NCBI RefSeq assembly: GCF_001854185.1
Contig: NZ_CP017603.1
Location: 1,178,001-1,242,000, forward strand
Direction of reading: 5' to 3'
DNA: 64,000 bases
DNA from: Clostridium formicaceticum
GTDB lineage: Bacteria; Bacillota; Clostridia; Peptostreptococcales; Natronincolaceae
Shown: positions 44,393-54,003 of the stretch, one piece after another
How positions within the stretch are numbered: the first letter of the stretch is position 1
How the letters are laid out: every line of letters starts with the position of its first letter
Notes under the pieces: generated by a model
Databases searched by the model: none
Told to the model about the DNA's origin: nothing
The model's input: the letters and a program-made list of their open reading frames with translations, nothing else
Position numbers and translations under genes: made by a program

Positions 44393-44428
44393 TAAAATGC
44401 ACCCTTTTCAAAGGGTGCATTTATTTTA
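44393..44428. terminator. Terminator after the UPF0182 gene
   Basis: AAATGCACCCTTT-TC-AAAGGGTGCATTT, a perfect 13-base stem with T-rich flank. Confidence 0.9.
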
Positions 44429-44452
44429 AATAAGAGCTCCTTTTTATGAAAT

Positions 44453-44656
44453 CTAAAAACGAGTTCTTAATTGCTTTAATTCTTCCAGAGACATATCATC
44501 TAACCGTTGGGCTTTCCGAGCAAATTCTTGTCGTGTAATAATATTTTTTTCGATAAGTAGTTCAACCAAGGTGGCGATAGCTAAAGTATTTCTGTAATCA
44601 ATATTTTTCATATCACTTATCTGCCCTATTAAATCCACATCATTTATTTTCTCCAT
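44453..44656 (-). CDS. Small conserved-looking protein, unknown function
   Basis: This 67-residue, highly helical and charged protein (DMKNIDYRNTLAIATLVELL, LEELKQLRTRF) has an ATG at 44656 after TAGGGGGAATTTTAT, a strong ribosome site. It resembles short clostridial proteins of unknown function. It converges with the UPF0182 gene, and the terminator at 44393 probably serves both. Confidence 0.6.
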   Translation of the reverse strand: MEKINDVDLIGQISDMKNIDYRNTLAIATLVELLIEKNIITRQEFARKAQRLDDMSLEELKQLRTRF

Positions 44657-44840
44657 ATAAAATTCCCCCTAATCGTGTATTTTATTTAAAGTATTGACCT
44701 TTTGTGTAAATTTTTATACATAGAGAGGAAATAGAAGAATAGAATTTTTGTAATTTACCAATAATAAAATAACAATAGGATAAAAATTATTGAAAATAAG
44801 GAAAATCTATGATAAACTAATTTCAAAATGGGAATAAACA

Positions 44841-45078
44841 TAAGGCAAGGAAAAGAAATAGTAAACAGGTAGCTTTTTTAGAGAGTCGGTGGTAGGTGAG
44901 AATCGATAAAGTCAACTGTTGAATCCCTCTTGGAGCTATATACTGAAATAGAGTAGGTATCATCGGTTTGCAACCGTTAAAAAGCAGTAGAGTGAATTAG
45001 TCTATACTAATTAACTAGGGTGGCAACACGGAAATAGAGCTTCCGTCCCTTTATGGGGATGGGGCTTTTTTAATTATA
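44841..45078 (+). promoter_or_regulatory. T-box leader of serS
   Basis: It contains the stem I AG-bulge segment AGAGAGTCGGTGGTAGGTGAG and GAATCCCTCTTGGAGC, then the T-box itself, TAGGGTGGCAACACGG, at about 45019. A terminator follows (CCGTCCC...GGGGATGGGG then T6). Such leaders sense the uncharged tRNA; here the cognate would be tRNA-Ser. The exact specifier codon was not placed with confidence. Confidence 0.88.
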
Positions 45079-45081
45079 TAG

Positions 45082-46369
<1,288 letters not shown>

Positions 46370-46371
<2 letters not shown>

Positions 46372-46412
46372 TGGAGAGGAAGTTTTTCCTCTGTCTCCAT
46401 TGATTTTTTAAA
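46370..46412 (+). terminator. Terminator of serS
   Basis: AATGGAGAGGAA and TTCCTCTGTCTCCATT pair with a small bulge, followed by GATTTTTT. Confidence 0.85.
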
Positions 46413-46492
46413 AGTTATATGCTAAACTATGTTTTGTAGAAAAATTATATTTTTATAGCGTAATGATTTCAAACAAATAACTTTAATGATAC

Positions 46493-46537
46493 ATGTTGAC
46501 CAAATGTTGACCGAATTGGGCAACATCTGGTCAACAT
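46493..46537. repeat. Near-perfect 17-bp inverted repeat upstream of tRNA-Arg
   Basis: ATGTTGACCAAATGTTG (46493-46509) and CAACATCTGGTCAACAT (46521-46537) pair at 16 of 17 positions around an 11-base loop. No T run follows, so it is not an ordinary terminator. It ends 19 bases before the tRNA. Confidence 0.8.
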
Positions 46538-46556
46538 GATATATTAAATAATATAG

Positions 46557-46633
46557 GTTTCCGTAGCTCAGTAGGATAGAGCAACTGCCTCCTAAGCAGT
46601 AGGCCGCTGGTTCGATTCCAGTCGGGAACACCA
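46557..46633 (+). tRNA. tRNA-Arg (CCT)
   Basis: Acceptor GTTTCCG/CGGGAAC, D arm GCTC...GAGC, anticodon stem ACTGC-CTCCTAA-GCAGT with anticodon CCT, T arm with TTCGATT, and encoded CCA. It reads AGG codons. Confidence 0.96.
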
Positions 46634-46644
46634 TTTAAATAAAA

Positions 46645-46686
46645 AGAAAGTCTTGCAGAGATCATTTGCAGGGCTTTGTTTTTAGC
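46645..46686 (+). terminator. Terminator after tRNA-Arg
   Basis: AAAGTCTTGCA and TTGCAGGGCTTTGTTTTT form a stem with G-T pairs, followed by a T run. Beyond it, up to 46900, only AT-rich promoter-like DNA is seen. Confidence 0.7.
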
Positions 46687-46919
46687 AATAGGAATAATTC
46701 CTTTTATAAGATAGACTTATCCTGCAAATGCAAATTGCTTGTATTTTAGTAAGATTTGTAGTTGACCATCTATGTAATAATATTAAGGCAAAAATGGAAT
46801 ACTTTATATAGTAGAGAAAATGCAGTGAACTATAGACAAATTTCATAGAATAGGCTATAATAGTACAGTAAGTTTACAGGATTTATTTGTTTACAGTTCA
46901 TAAGGTGGAGGCAAAGCGA

Positions 46920-47369
46920 GTGGATCAGTATTATATGAGGCTGGCTCTTGAAGAAGCTAAAAAAGCTTATGACAAAGGGGAAGTACCTATTGGTGCCGTT
47001 GTTGTAAGAAAAGGTGAAGTAATAGCCACAGGTTATAATTTGAGGGAAGCATTAAAGGAAGCCACCGCCCATGCAGAAATTATTGCCATTCGTAAAGCTT
47101 GTGAAAAAGCTGGGGGATGGAGATTGACAGAGAGTGCAATTTATGTTACAATAGAACCCTGTCCTATGTGTGCAGGTGCTATATTGCAAAGCAGGATTGA
47201 TAGGGTTGTTATTGGAGCAATGGATTCTAAAGCAGGGGCTTGTGGATCTATAGTAAATCTTTTAGACAATAAAGCTTTTAATCATCAAGTAGAAATAGTA
47301 ACAGGTGTATTAAAGGAAGAATGTTCTGATATCATGAAAAAGTTTTTTAGACAGTTAAGAAAAAAATAA
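46920..47369 (+). CDS. tadA: tRNA-specific adenosine deaminase TadA
   Basis: The protein is 149 residues from the GTG at 46920, preceded by GGTGGAGGCAAAGC. It has the zinc/catalytic HAEIIAIRKA (H, E) and PCPMCAGAI (two zinc cysteines), plus WRLTESAIYVTIEPCPMC and the C-terminal KKFFRQLRKK. It converts A34 to inosine in tRNA-Arg(ACG). A TTG at 46887 would extend it without a ribosome site. tRNA-Ser begins four bases after its stop, so it is cotranscribed with the following RNAs. Confidence 0.93.
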   Translation: MDQYYMRLALEEAKKAYDKGEVPIGAVVVRKGEVIATGYNLREALKEATAHAEIIAIRKACEKAGGWRLTESAIYVTIEPCPMCAGAILQSRIDRVVIGAMDSKAGACGSIVNLLDNKAFNHQVEIVTGVLKEECSDIMKKFFRQLRKK

Positions 47370-47373
47370 AAAT

Positions 47374-47462
47374 GGAGAGGTGTCCGAGTTGGCTAAGGGG
47401 CACGCCTGGAAAGCGTGTAAGGCCGAAAGGCCCCGCGGGTTCGAGTCCCGCTCTCTCCGCCA
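47374..47462 (+). tRNA. tRNA-Ser (GGA)
   Basis: Class II tRNA with acceptor GGAGAGG/TCTCTCC, anticodon stem CACGC-CTGGAAA-GCGTG (anticodon GGA), long variable arm GGCCGAAAGGCC, T arm TTCGAGT and encoded CCA. It sits between tadA and the SRP RNA. Confidence 0.97.
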
Positions 47463-47481
47463 TTAAAAAGTTTATAAGTTT

Positions 47482-47748
47482 GCTGTGCTAGACGGGGAGG
47501 TAGCGGTGTCCTGTAACCTGCAATCCGCTATAGCAGGGTTGAAGTCCTCTTAGAGGCACATTGGTTGTAGGGCTGGCTTAAGTAAGTGATGATGATAGTT
47601 GGGTCCTACGCAACGGAAAGTCATGAACCCCGCCAGGTCCGGAAGGAAGCAACGGTAAGTGATCCCTTTCGTGTGCCGTAGGGCAGCCTAATTTGAGTTA
47701 ACTGCTTGGGTAACGCCTATGACGGTATGTCGAAGAGAGGTGCACAGC
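47482..47748 (+). ncRNA. ffs: Signal recognition particle RNA (large, Alu-domain type)
   Basis: Terminal stem GCTGTGC/GCACAGC. Alu-domain sequence GCTAGACGGGGAGGTAGCGG and CCTGTAACCTGCAATCCGC at the 5' end, then the SRP54-binding helix 8 with GTCATGAACCCCGCCAGGTC CGGAAGGAAGCAACGGTAAG. It is about 267 bases, the type found in Bacillus and many Clostridia, unlike the 4.5S form of enterobacteria. Confidence 0.96.
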
Positions 47749-47764
47749 TTAAATTTTAAATATA

Positions 47765-47794
47765 AAACATGAGATAAAATCTCATGTTTTTTTA
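47765..47794 (+). terminator. Terminator after SRP RNA
   Basis: AAACATGAGAT-AAA-ATCTCATGTTTTTTT. The rest of 47795-47985 is AT-rich with no visible gene. Confidence 0.9.
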
Positions 47795-47991
47795 ATAATA
47801 TTTTTTAATAGTTTATTCTAGATCAATAGAAAAATTCAATAGCAGGTTGGGCACAATAGATTGAAGATAGGCATTTCAATTGATATACTTAAGTAGACAC
47901 TAAAAAATCTAACAAAGATCAAGAGAATAGGATATCTTTTAAGTATTAATGTTAACATCTGTTTATATAAAAAATATTTGGAGGAATGAAA

Positions 47992-48594
47992 ATGTTTAAA
48001 GAAGTCGATGCAAGAGGCATGAACTGTCCTCTACCAGTGATTAATACAAAAAAGGCACTAGAATCTATTAACACCGGTAAAATTACTACAATTGTTGACA
48101 ATGAGGTAGCAAAGGAAAATGTATCAAAGCTAGCAAAAAGTTTAGATTTTAGGGTGAATATTCAAGAAAATCAAGGCACTTACTATATAGATATTTTTAA
48201 AGATCATGCTATTCAAGAAACCCCATCGCTGGACATGCAGTGCGATATAAATCCTAAAAAGGATCTGGTAATATTAATTTCTAAAGATCGATTAGGAGAA
48301 GGTTGCGAGGAATTAGGAAAAGTTTTGATGAAGGGTTATATCTATACACTAACAGAGGTAAATCCATTACCTAAGGCTATTTTATTCCTAAATAGTGGCG
48401 TTAATCTGGTGGTAGAAGGCTCAGAAGTTATACAACACTTAAGAAAACTAGAAGCTAACGGGGTAGAAATACTATCCTGTGGCACTTGTTTAGATTACTT
48501 TAAGGTAAAAAACAAATTAGTCGTTGGTGGCATTGGAAATATGTATACAATTGTTGAAAAACTTAACAACGCTAAAAACACATTGAAATTATAG
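47992..48594 (+). CDS. yedF: Sulfurtransferase-like selenium metabolism protein YedF
   Basis: The protein is 200 residues from the ATG at 47992 (GGAGGAATGAAA upstream; the ATG at 47986 touches the ribosome site). The N-terminal TusA/SirA domain has the family VDARGMNCPLPVINTKKAL with its cysteine. The C-terminal domain is DsrE-like with EILSCGTCLDYFKVKNKLVVG. YedF fusions occur with selenium utilisation. The DUF3343 gene follows, a pair commonly seen in Clostridia. Confidence 0.9.
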   Translation: MFKEVDARGMNCPLPVINTKKALESINTGKITTIVDNEVAKENVSKLAKSLDFRVNIQENQGTYYIDIFKDHAIQETPSLDMQCDINPKKDLVILISKDRLGEGCEELGKVLMKGYIYTLTEVNPLPKAILFLNSGVNLVVEGSEVIQHLRKLEANGVEILSCGTCLDYFKVKNKLVVGGIGNMYTIVEKLNNAKNTLKL

Positions 48595-48607
48595 CAGGGA
48601 GGACAAC

Positions 48608-48874
48608 ATGAAGATTCAAGAAATGTATGTGATTGTATTTGAATCAACACACTATGCAATAGCAGCAGAAAAACTACTAAAACAAAAAAAATATGAATTT
48701 GATACGATACCGACCCCAAGAGAAATTACTGCTAGCTGTGGGTTATCCATTATGTTTGATGAAACTTTACTAGGGTATATAAAAAAAGATATAATGGAAA
48801 GTAATATCAAAATAAAGGGCATTTATGAGATAAAAAAGACAGCTAATGAGAAAACGGTAAAACAAATTAATTAA
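48608..48874 (+). CDS. DUF3343 domain protein (putative Se/S carrier)
   Basis: The 88-residue protein has YVIVFESTHYAIAAEKLLKQ and PTPREITASCGLSIMF, with a conserved cysteine in the SCG motif. This is the DUF3343 signature. Partner of YedF in selenium or sulfur handling by gene association. The start follows GCAGGGAGGACAAC. Confidence 0.88.
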   Translation: MKIQEMYVIVFESTHYAIAAEKLLKQKKYEFDTIPTPREITASCGLSIMFDETLLGYIKKDIMESNIKIKGIYEIKKTANEKTVKQIN

Positions 48875-48886
48875 GGAGAATTAAAA

Positions 48887-49759
48887 ATGTTTTTATTTAT
48901 TCATCGTGTTGAAACGTCTTTAAGAGAAACCTTTGAATTTTTGAGGAATCCAGAACAGCTTACAAAATTTTTGGGACTCTTTCTTAATATTATATTTATT
49001 TTAGTAATTGCTAAAATAAGTATAAGAATAATACACTCCATTGTAAATAAGTTCTTCCAATCCCAGAAAAATTTGAAATTTAAAGTGGATGCTGCTCGCA
49101 TGGAGACACTGAAGGGTCTAATAAAAAGCATGGTGAAGTATGTTATCTATTTTATAGCCTTTACTTCTATTATAAAATCTTTTGGTGTAGAGGTTGGAGC
49201 ACTAATTGCTACTGCTGGTATAGGAGGTTTGGCCTTTGGATTTGGAGCTCAAAATTTAGTTCGTGATGTCATTACAGGATTTTTTATTTTATTTGAAGAT
49301 CAATTTTCTGTAGGGGATTATGTAGATATAGACGGTATTGGAGGTATTATTGAGGAAATGGCTCTAAGGGTTACAAAAATAAGGGACTTTAATGGAGACT
49401 TACACACCATCCCCAATGGAGAAATTAAAAAAGTAACAAATAAAAGCACAGGAAAGATGAGAGCATGGGTGAATATGTCTATTGCCTATGAAGAAGATAT
49501 AGATTATGCTATAAAGGTATTGAATGAAGTTAGTGAAACATTGAAAAATGAAAACCCCAATATTGTAGAAGGACCTACTGTTTTGGGTGTAACAGATTTA
49601 GGTGATTCAGAAGTAGTTATATCAGTAATTGCTAAGACCGTGCCTATGGAGCAGTGGGCAGTGGAAAGATTAATGAGGAAAAACTTTAAGCAAGCCTTTG
49701 ATAAACACGGTATAGAGATTCCCTATCCTAGGAGAGTTGTTATAAATAAGACGCCATAA
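48887..49759 (+). CDS. mscS: Small-conductance mechanosensitive channel, MscS family
   Basis: The 290-residue protein has three membrane helices. The pore helix reads VEVGALIATAGIGGLAFGFGAQNLVRDVITGFFILFEDQFSVGDYV in part (about 105-150), with the G/A ridge typical of MscS. The beta domain has IGGIIEEMALRVTKIRD and GDLHTIPNGEIKKVTN. It is a pressure-relief valve of the cytoplasmic membrane. ATG after AAGGAGAATTAAAA. Confidence 0.93.
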   Translation: MFLFIHRVETSLRETFEFLRNPEQLTKFLGLFLNIIFILVIAKISIRIIHSIVNKFFQSQKNLKFKVDAARMETLKGLIKSMVKYVIYFIAFTSIIKSFGVEVGALIATAGIGGLAFGFGAQNLVRDVITGFFILFEDQFSVGDYVDIDGIGGIIEEMALRVTKIRDFNGDLHTIPNGEIKKVTNKSTGKMRAWVNMSIAYEEDIDYAIKVLNEVSETLKNENPNIVEGPTVLGVTDLGDSEVVISVIAKTVPMEQWAVERLMRKNFKQAFDKHGIEIPYPRRVVINKTP

Positions 49760-49788
49760 AGATCAAAAGAAAGGTAGGTGTTGATAAT

Positions 49789-49980
49789 ATGCCTATGGAC
49801 TTAAAGGTAGGAGATATAGTAGAGTTAAAAAAGCAGCATCCCTGCGGGAGTAACCATTTTGAAATTATACGGACAGGAGCGGATTTTAGAATTAAGTGTA
49901 CAGGTTGCGAAAGGCAACTTTGGATAGCTAGGCCTAATTTAGAGAGAAGAATTAAAAAAGTTACAAGTAAATCTGAATAA
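49789..49980 (+). CDS. DUF951 family protein
   Basis: The 63-residue protein has LKVGDIVELKKQHPCGSNHFEI and CTGCERQLWIARPNLERRIKKV, the DUF951 signature with a CGS and CxxC pair that may bind zinc. The family is near-universal in Firmicutes, usually near rpsF/mscS, function unknown. The start follows AAAGGTAGGTGTTGATAAT. Confidence 0.88.
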   Translation: MPMDLKVGDIVELKKQHPCGSNHFEIIRTGADFRIKCTGCERQLWIARPNLERRIKKVTSKSE

Positions 49981-49994
49981 AAAGACATAAAAAG

Positions 49995-50023
49995 TTGCGA
50001 GTGGTTTTATAAACCACTCGCTT
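49995..50023 (+). terminator. Hairpin after the DUF951 gene
   Basis: GCGAGTGGTTT-TAT-AAACCACTCGC is a perfect 11-base stem, followed by a weak T tract (TTCTATTGT). Confidence 0.7.
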
Positions 50024-50237
50024 CTATTGTAAGGGGGAGATTGGGATGAATAAAATGTTGTATTGTGGGGGCTATCTACTAATAGGATAGCCAGGAAAGT
50101 AAGAATATATACAACAAATTCAAAAAAAATATAAAAAAATTTTTATAGGATGAATATGTGCATAGAATTTCTTCTAATATAAAAAAATATTTGCAAAAAA
50201 TATAGTAAAATGATATAATAGCATAATGTGATGAGAA

Positions 50238-50293
50238 AAGTCATTTCTCTGCCCTGTAAAAACAGGGCCGCTAAAGTCCAGAGGGAGGTGAAA
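50238..50293 (+). promoter_or_regulatory. S6:S18 ribosomal leader (rpsF)
   Basis: TGCCCTGT-AAAA-ACAGGGCCGCTAAAGTC then CAGAGGGAGGTG directly before rpsF. A GCCCTG/CAGGGC stem with a CCG bulge is the known S6:S18 complex-binding leader. An upstream GGCTATC/GATAGCC hairpin lies at 50068-50091. Remaining 50100-50230 is AT-rich promoter DNA. Confidence 0.7.
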
Positions 50294-50295
50294 TA

Positions 50296-50580
50296 ATGAA
50301 TAAATATGAATTGCTTTGTATTTTTGAACCAAATACAGATGAAGAAAAAAGAAATCAGCTTTTAGATAAGTTCAAAGGAATTGTTGAAACTGATGGTGAA
50401 ATTGAAAATGTTGATGAATGGGGATTAAGAAAATTAGCCTATGAAATCAATAAAGTAAAGGAAGGGTACTATGTACTGATAAACTTTACGACAAACCCTG
50501 ATGTTCCAAAAGAACTTGATAGAAACTTAAAAATTGCTGATGAAGTAATTCGTCATATGATTATTAGAATAGAAGAATAA
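50296..50580 (+). CDS. rpsF: 30S ribosomal protein S6
   Basis: The 94-residue protein has [39 protein letters not shown] and [15 protein letters not shown], the bS6 signature. It binds 16S rRNA with S18. First gene of rpsF-ssb-rpsR, ATG after GAGGGAGGTGAAATA. Confidence 0.97.
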   Translation: MNKYELLCIFEPNTDEEKRNQLLDKFKGIVETDGEIENVDEWGLRKLAYEINKVKEGYYVLINFTTNPDVPKELDRNLKIADEVIRHMIIRIEE

Positions 50581-50602
50581 TAATAAAACAGGTGGTGTAA
50601 AT

Positions 50603-51028
50603 ATGAATAGTGTTGTTTTAATTGGACGCCTTGCAAGAGACCCAGAATTACGTTTTACTGCAAGCGGAAAAGCTGTAGCCACCTTTAGTATTGCAGTTAA
50701 TAGACCCTTTTCAAAAACAAATGAAGCAGATTTTTTTAACATAGTAGTATGGGGAAAGCCTGCTGAAAACTGTGCAAATTACTTAGCTAAAGGAAGATTA
50801 GTAGGGATTGAAGGTAGACTTCAGTCTAGATCTTATGAAAGCCAAGCTGGTGAAAAAAAGTACGTTACAGAAATTGTAGCAAACCAAGTAGAGTTTTTGG
50901 AATGGGGTAATAAGGAAAACAAGACGAATAATAACAACTCATCTGATAGGGTAGATGAGTTTGGAAGTGTAGATATAGACTTAGATGATTTTCAAGCTAT
51001 TGATGAAGAAGATGGCGTTCCATTCTAA
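50603..51028 (+). CDS. ssb: Single-stranded DNA-binding protein
   Basis: The 141-residue protein has an OB fold ([43 protein letters not shown]) and an acidic C-terminal tail ending DEEDGVPF, the protein-interaction tip. It coats single-stranded DNA and sits between rpsF and rpsR, as usual. Confidence 0.96.
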   Translation: MNSVVLIGRLARDPELRFTASGKAVATFSIAVNRPFSKTNEADFFNIVVWGKPAENCANYLAKGRLVGIEGRLQSRSYESQAGEKKYVTEIVANQVEFLEWGNKENKTNNNNSSDRVDEFGSVDIDLDDFQAIDEEDGVPF

Positions 51029-51046
51029 AAAGAAGGAGGGAGTAGA

Positions 51047-51280
51047 ATGGTTAATAACAGAAGAAAGCGTAAAAGCAAGAAAAAGATTTGTGCTTTTTGT
51101 GCAGATAAAAATAATCGTATAGAGTACAAAGAGATACAAAAACTTAAAAAATACATTACTGAAAGAGGCAAAATATTGCCTAGAAGAATCTCTGGAAACT
51201 GTGCAATCCATCAAAGAGATTTAACGATAGCTATTAAAAGAGCTAGACATATGGCGTTACTACCATATACAGTAGAGTAA
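51047..51280 (+). CDS. rpsR: 30S ribosomal protein S18
   Basis: The 77-residue basic protein has [11 protein letters not shown] with a zinc-type Cxx[49 protein letters not shown]. The cysteines mark the C+ form of bS18. ATG after AAAGAAGGAGGGAGTAGA. A terminator follows. Confidence 0.97.
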   Translation: MVNNRRKRKSKKKICAFCADKNNRIEYKEIQKLKKYITERGKILPRRISGNCAIHQRDLTIAIKRARHMALLPYTVE

Positions 51281-51314
51281 AAAAAGAAGTAGCAAAAGCT
51301 ACTTCTTTTTTTTA
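51281..51314 (+). terminator. Terminator of rpsF-ssb-rpsR
   Basis: AAGAAGTAGC-AAAA-GCTACTTCTTTTTTTT. Confidence 0.92.
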
Positions 51315-51358
51315 TGGTGAAAACTTTGTCTTTTTGTACATAAATCATTTATTTTATA

Positions 51359-51384
51359 CTTCGGTGTATTGCTAAGACTCCCCC
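51359..51384 (+). repeat. Fragment of the dispersed composite repeat
   Basis: CTTCGGTGTATTGCTAAGAC TCCC matches the first module of copies 1 and 2. The palindromic module is not present here. No gene is seen in 51315-51530. Confidence 0.6.
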
Positions 51385-51530
51385 CTGAATTAAGTCTCAT
51401 TTTATCTTAAGTTAGCTTAAGAACTTTTTAAAGAAAGACTTTTTTTATAATATATTTTTAGACTGATTAATATATATAACCTATAAATATTTGTTGATAA
51501 AACATAGAATCTACATTAGGAGGACAAGGA

Positions 51531-52613
51531 ATGATAGTTAAAAAGAATAGGTTCATTATATTAACAGTTTTAATATGTATAAGTTTTTCCTTTGCTTCTT
51601 TTGCTGCTGCAAAACCTCACACGGACACCTACGAAAAAGTAAGAGGGCTTGTTTTAAGAGAAGATATCCTACAAGATAAGGCACTTCAAGTACAAATTGT
51701 TGAAGCTAAACTGTTGGAAGGACCTTTTAAAGATCATATAGTACAGTTTAAACATCCATTGGTAGAAGGATCTAAATATAATATCTCTCTACATAAAGAT
51801 ATGAAGGTTTTTTTAACAATACATATTAGAAATAATGAGTTGATAGCTGTAGGCTTTATTGATATTGTAAGAGATTTTTACCTAAAAATAGTGTTTTTTT
51901 TATTTGTTGCATTATTAATTTTATTTGGGGGATTCCAAGGCGTTAGGTCCTTCTTTGCACTATTGATAACAGCATTTTGCATTATTTATGTTTTTATTCC
52001 TTTAATATTGAAAGGACATAATTTTATTCTATCCAGTATTTTTGTAAGCTTCATTATTGTTATTACTAGTTTTATTCTCATTAGTGGATTTACTCGAAAA
52101 AGTCTAAGTGCAATCATGGGAACAATAGGGGGAACCATTACATCAGCTATTTTAGCAATATACTTTGGAAACAAGATATATCTCACAGGAATATCAGATG
52201 AAATGTTAGAGATGCTAGTTGCTTACTCGTCTTATGCAATTGATTATAGGGGACTTTTATACAGTGGGATAATTATAGGTGCTTTAGGGGCAGTTATGGA
52301 TGTGAGTATGACAATTACTTCTATTATTTATGAAATAAAAAGTAAGACGCCTAATATAAGGATGAGAACCTTATTTTTTTCAGGATTATCAGTAGGTAGA
52401 GATATTATGGCTACAATGACAAATACATTAATTCTTGCCTATGTAGGAACGTCGCTACCTCTTTTATTAATTTTTATTTTTAGCGACATGAGTTTTTCTG
52501 ATATTATCAATTCTCAGTATATAGCTTCAGAAATTATAAGGTCTTTATGTGGAAGTATTGGTTTAATTATGACCATCCCTATCACTTCTGTTGTAGCGGC
52601 AATTAATAGTTAG
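51531..52613 (+). CDS. YibE/F family membrane protein
   Basis: The 360-residue protein has an N-terminal hydrophobic signal (about residues 8-26), an extracytoplasmic segment to about 110, and seven or more membrane helices. FLFVALLILFGGFQGVRSFFALLIT, DYRGLLYSGIIIGALGAVMDVSMTI and ATMTNTLILAYVGTSLPLLL are YibE/F family landmarks. Function unknown; the family occurs in Firmicutes and Actinobacteria. The start follows TTAGGAGGACAAGGA. Monocistronic by context. Confidence 0.88.
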   Translation: MIVKKNRFIILTVLICISFSFASFAAAKPHTDTYEKVRGLVLREDILQDKALQVQIVEAKLLEGPFKDHIVQFKHPLVEGSKYNISLHKDMKVFLTIHIRNNELIAVGFIDIVRDFYLKIVFFLFVALLILFGGFQGVRSFFALLITAFCIIYVFIPLILKGHNFILSSIFVSFIIVITSFILISGFTRKSLSAIMGTIGGTITSAILAIYFGNKIYLTGISDEMLEMLVAYSSYAIDYRGLLYSGIIIGALGAVMDVSMTITSIIYEIKSKTPNIRMRTLFFSGLSVGRDIMATMTNTLILAYVGTSLPLLLIFIFSDMSFSDIINSQYIASEIIRSLCGSIGLIMTIPITSVVAAINS

Positions 52614-52717
52614 TTAAGTGTTCAATATAAGCAGGAAGCAGGAAATACAAAGTAGAATATTGAAAAATAGGTTAAAATAATAGAATAAATATTTTAATTA
52701 ATAAAGGAGAGGAATAT

Positions 52718-53134
52718 ATGAGTTATGTAGTTGTTGGAGATAAAATTATAGATAGTGAAGAAATTTTAAAAGATATTGTTCGTGAATTTGAGTTTAAAGA
52801 AGTAAAGGATTTAAGTAAAGGTTCTAAAAGAGAAGATACATTAATATATAAAATTGTACAGGAAGAGGATGATTTAAAAGAACAACTCGTGTTGCAGGAA
52901 ATGGAAGAAAATTTAACGACAGAGGAATTCATAGAAGAACTAATGGCGCTAGCTGATGAAAATATAGTTTTTATTGAAGACGTTATTCCAGAAGGCTTTA
53001 TTTGCTATGGATATTCCTATCATTACGATGAAGGATTAAAAGAGGTAAAGTCCATTTTTGTTGCAATAGATGAAAATGTTGGTGAAAAGAAATTGAAAGA
53101 AGTAGTAAATAGAGTACTAACTTCTGTAGATTAA
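52718..53134 (+). CDS. Acidic small protein, unknown function
   Basis: A 138-residue acidic, soluble protein (MSYVVVGDKIIDSEEILKD; EDVIPEGFICYGYSYHYDEG) with no signal, membrane segment or clear motif. ATG after AAAGGAGAGGAATAT makes it a real gene. I do not recognise a family. It is monocistronic, between yibE/F-like and the L25 genes. Confidence 0.65.
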   Translation: MSYVVVGDKIIDSEEILKDIVREFEFKEVKDLSKGSKREDTLIYKIVQEEDDLKEQLVLQEMEENLTTEEFIEELMALADENIVFIEDVIPEGFICYGYSYHYDEGLKEVKSIFVAIDENVGEKKLKEVVNRVLTSVD

Positions 53135-53293
53135 AAAGTAAAATTTCTTAAAGACTTCCTATGGAGAAATTTATTTCATAGTAGAAAAAAGAATAATCAA
53201 AAACTAACTAAAGGTTTGAAATATTCTAAAAAATCTGGTTTAATGGTAGTAAGATTAGTTTTTAATTATTATTTTGAAAGGGGAGAGTAGAAG

Positions 53294-53893
53294 ATGAGTA
53301 CACCAATGTTAAAGGTAAACCTAAGGGAGGCTACAGGAAAAAATAAAATGTCTAAGGACAGAAAGCAAGGCAGTATTCCAGGAGTAGTATATTGTAAAGG
53401 CCAAGGAACAAAGTTAATTTATCTTAATGCAAAGGAAATGGAAAAGCTCCTATCTCATTATGGCATAGGCACAAAAATATCATTAGATTTTGAAGGAGAG
53501 AAAACCTATGCTATTATAAAAGAAATTCAAAAAAATACATTAAAAAACAACTTACTTCATGTAGATTTACAAACGTTAGATGATAACGAAAAAATTAAAT
53601 TGACAATGCCTATCTATATTTTAAATAAAGAAAAGGTAGAGTCTTCGTCAGAAATTCTGCAAACGCAATTAAGTGAAGTAGAAATTCAAACCTATCCCAA
53701 ATATATTCCAGAAAAGATAGAGATAGATGCATTAAAAATAAAAGAAAAAGACCATCTAACAATAGCTGATTTAAATATAGCAACAAATGAAAATATTGAA
53801 ATATTAAATGATAGGAATAGTATAATAGCTGCAATGGTTTACGCTTCTAAGATGCAAGAAGCAGATGAGACAGTAGAAGAAAATTCTCTTTAA
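53294..53893 (+). CDS. 50S ribosomal protein L25/general stress protein Ctc, copy 1
   Basis: The 199-residue protein has an L25 N-domain (KVNLREATGKNKMSKDRKQG, IPGVVYCKGQGTKLIYLN) and the TL5/Ctc C-domain (VDLQTLDDNEKIKLTMPIYI, KIEIDALKIKEKDHLTIADL). It binds 5S rRNA. ATG after AGGGGAGAGTAGAAG. It diverges strongly from the second L25 gene downstream and is separated from it by a terminator. Confidence 0.85.
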   Translation: MSTPMLKVNLREATGKNKMSKDRKQGSIPGVVYCKGQGTKLIYLNAKEMEKLLSHYGIGTKISLDFEGEKTYAIIKEIQKNTLKNNLLHVDLQTLDDNEKIKLTMPIYILNKEKVESSSEILQTQLSEVEIQTYPKYIPEKIEIDALKIKEKDHLTIADLNIATNENIEILNDRNSIIAAMVYASKMQEADETVEENSL

Positions 53894-53905
53894 TACATAG
53901 TTGTA

Positions 53906-53944
53906 CAAAAAAGTGATTCAATATCTAATGAATCACTTTTTTGC
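53906..53944 (+). terminator. Terminator between the two L25 genes
   Basis: AAAAAAGTGATTCA and TGAATCACTTTTTT form a perfect stem around ATATCTAA. Confidence 0.92.
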
Positions 53945-54003
53945 ATAATTATAGATATGGTTGGAGATAATGGAAATAACAGATTAAAGAGGAGGGTTTA
54001 ACT

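Noticed and set aside
46422-46634. Minus-strand ORF with PTGIEPAAYCLGGSCSILLSYG
   Set aside because: It is the antisense of tRNA-Arg, a well-known type of spurious protein prediction.
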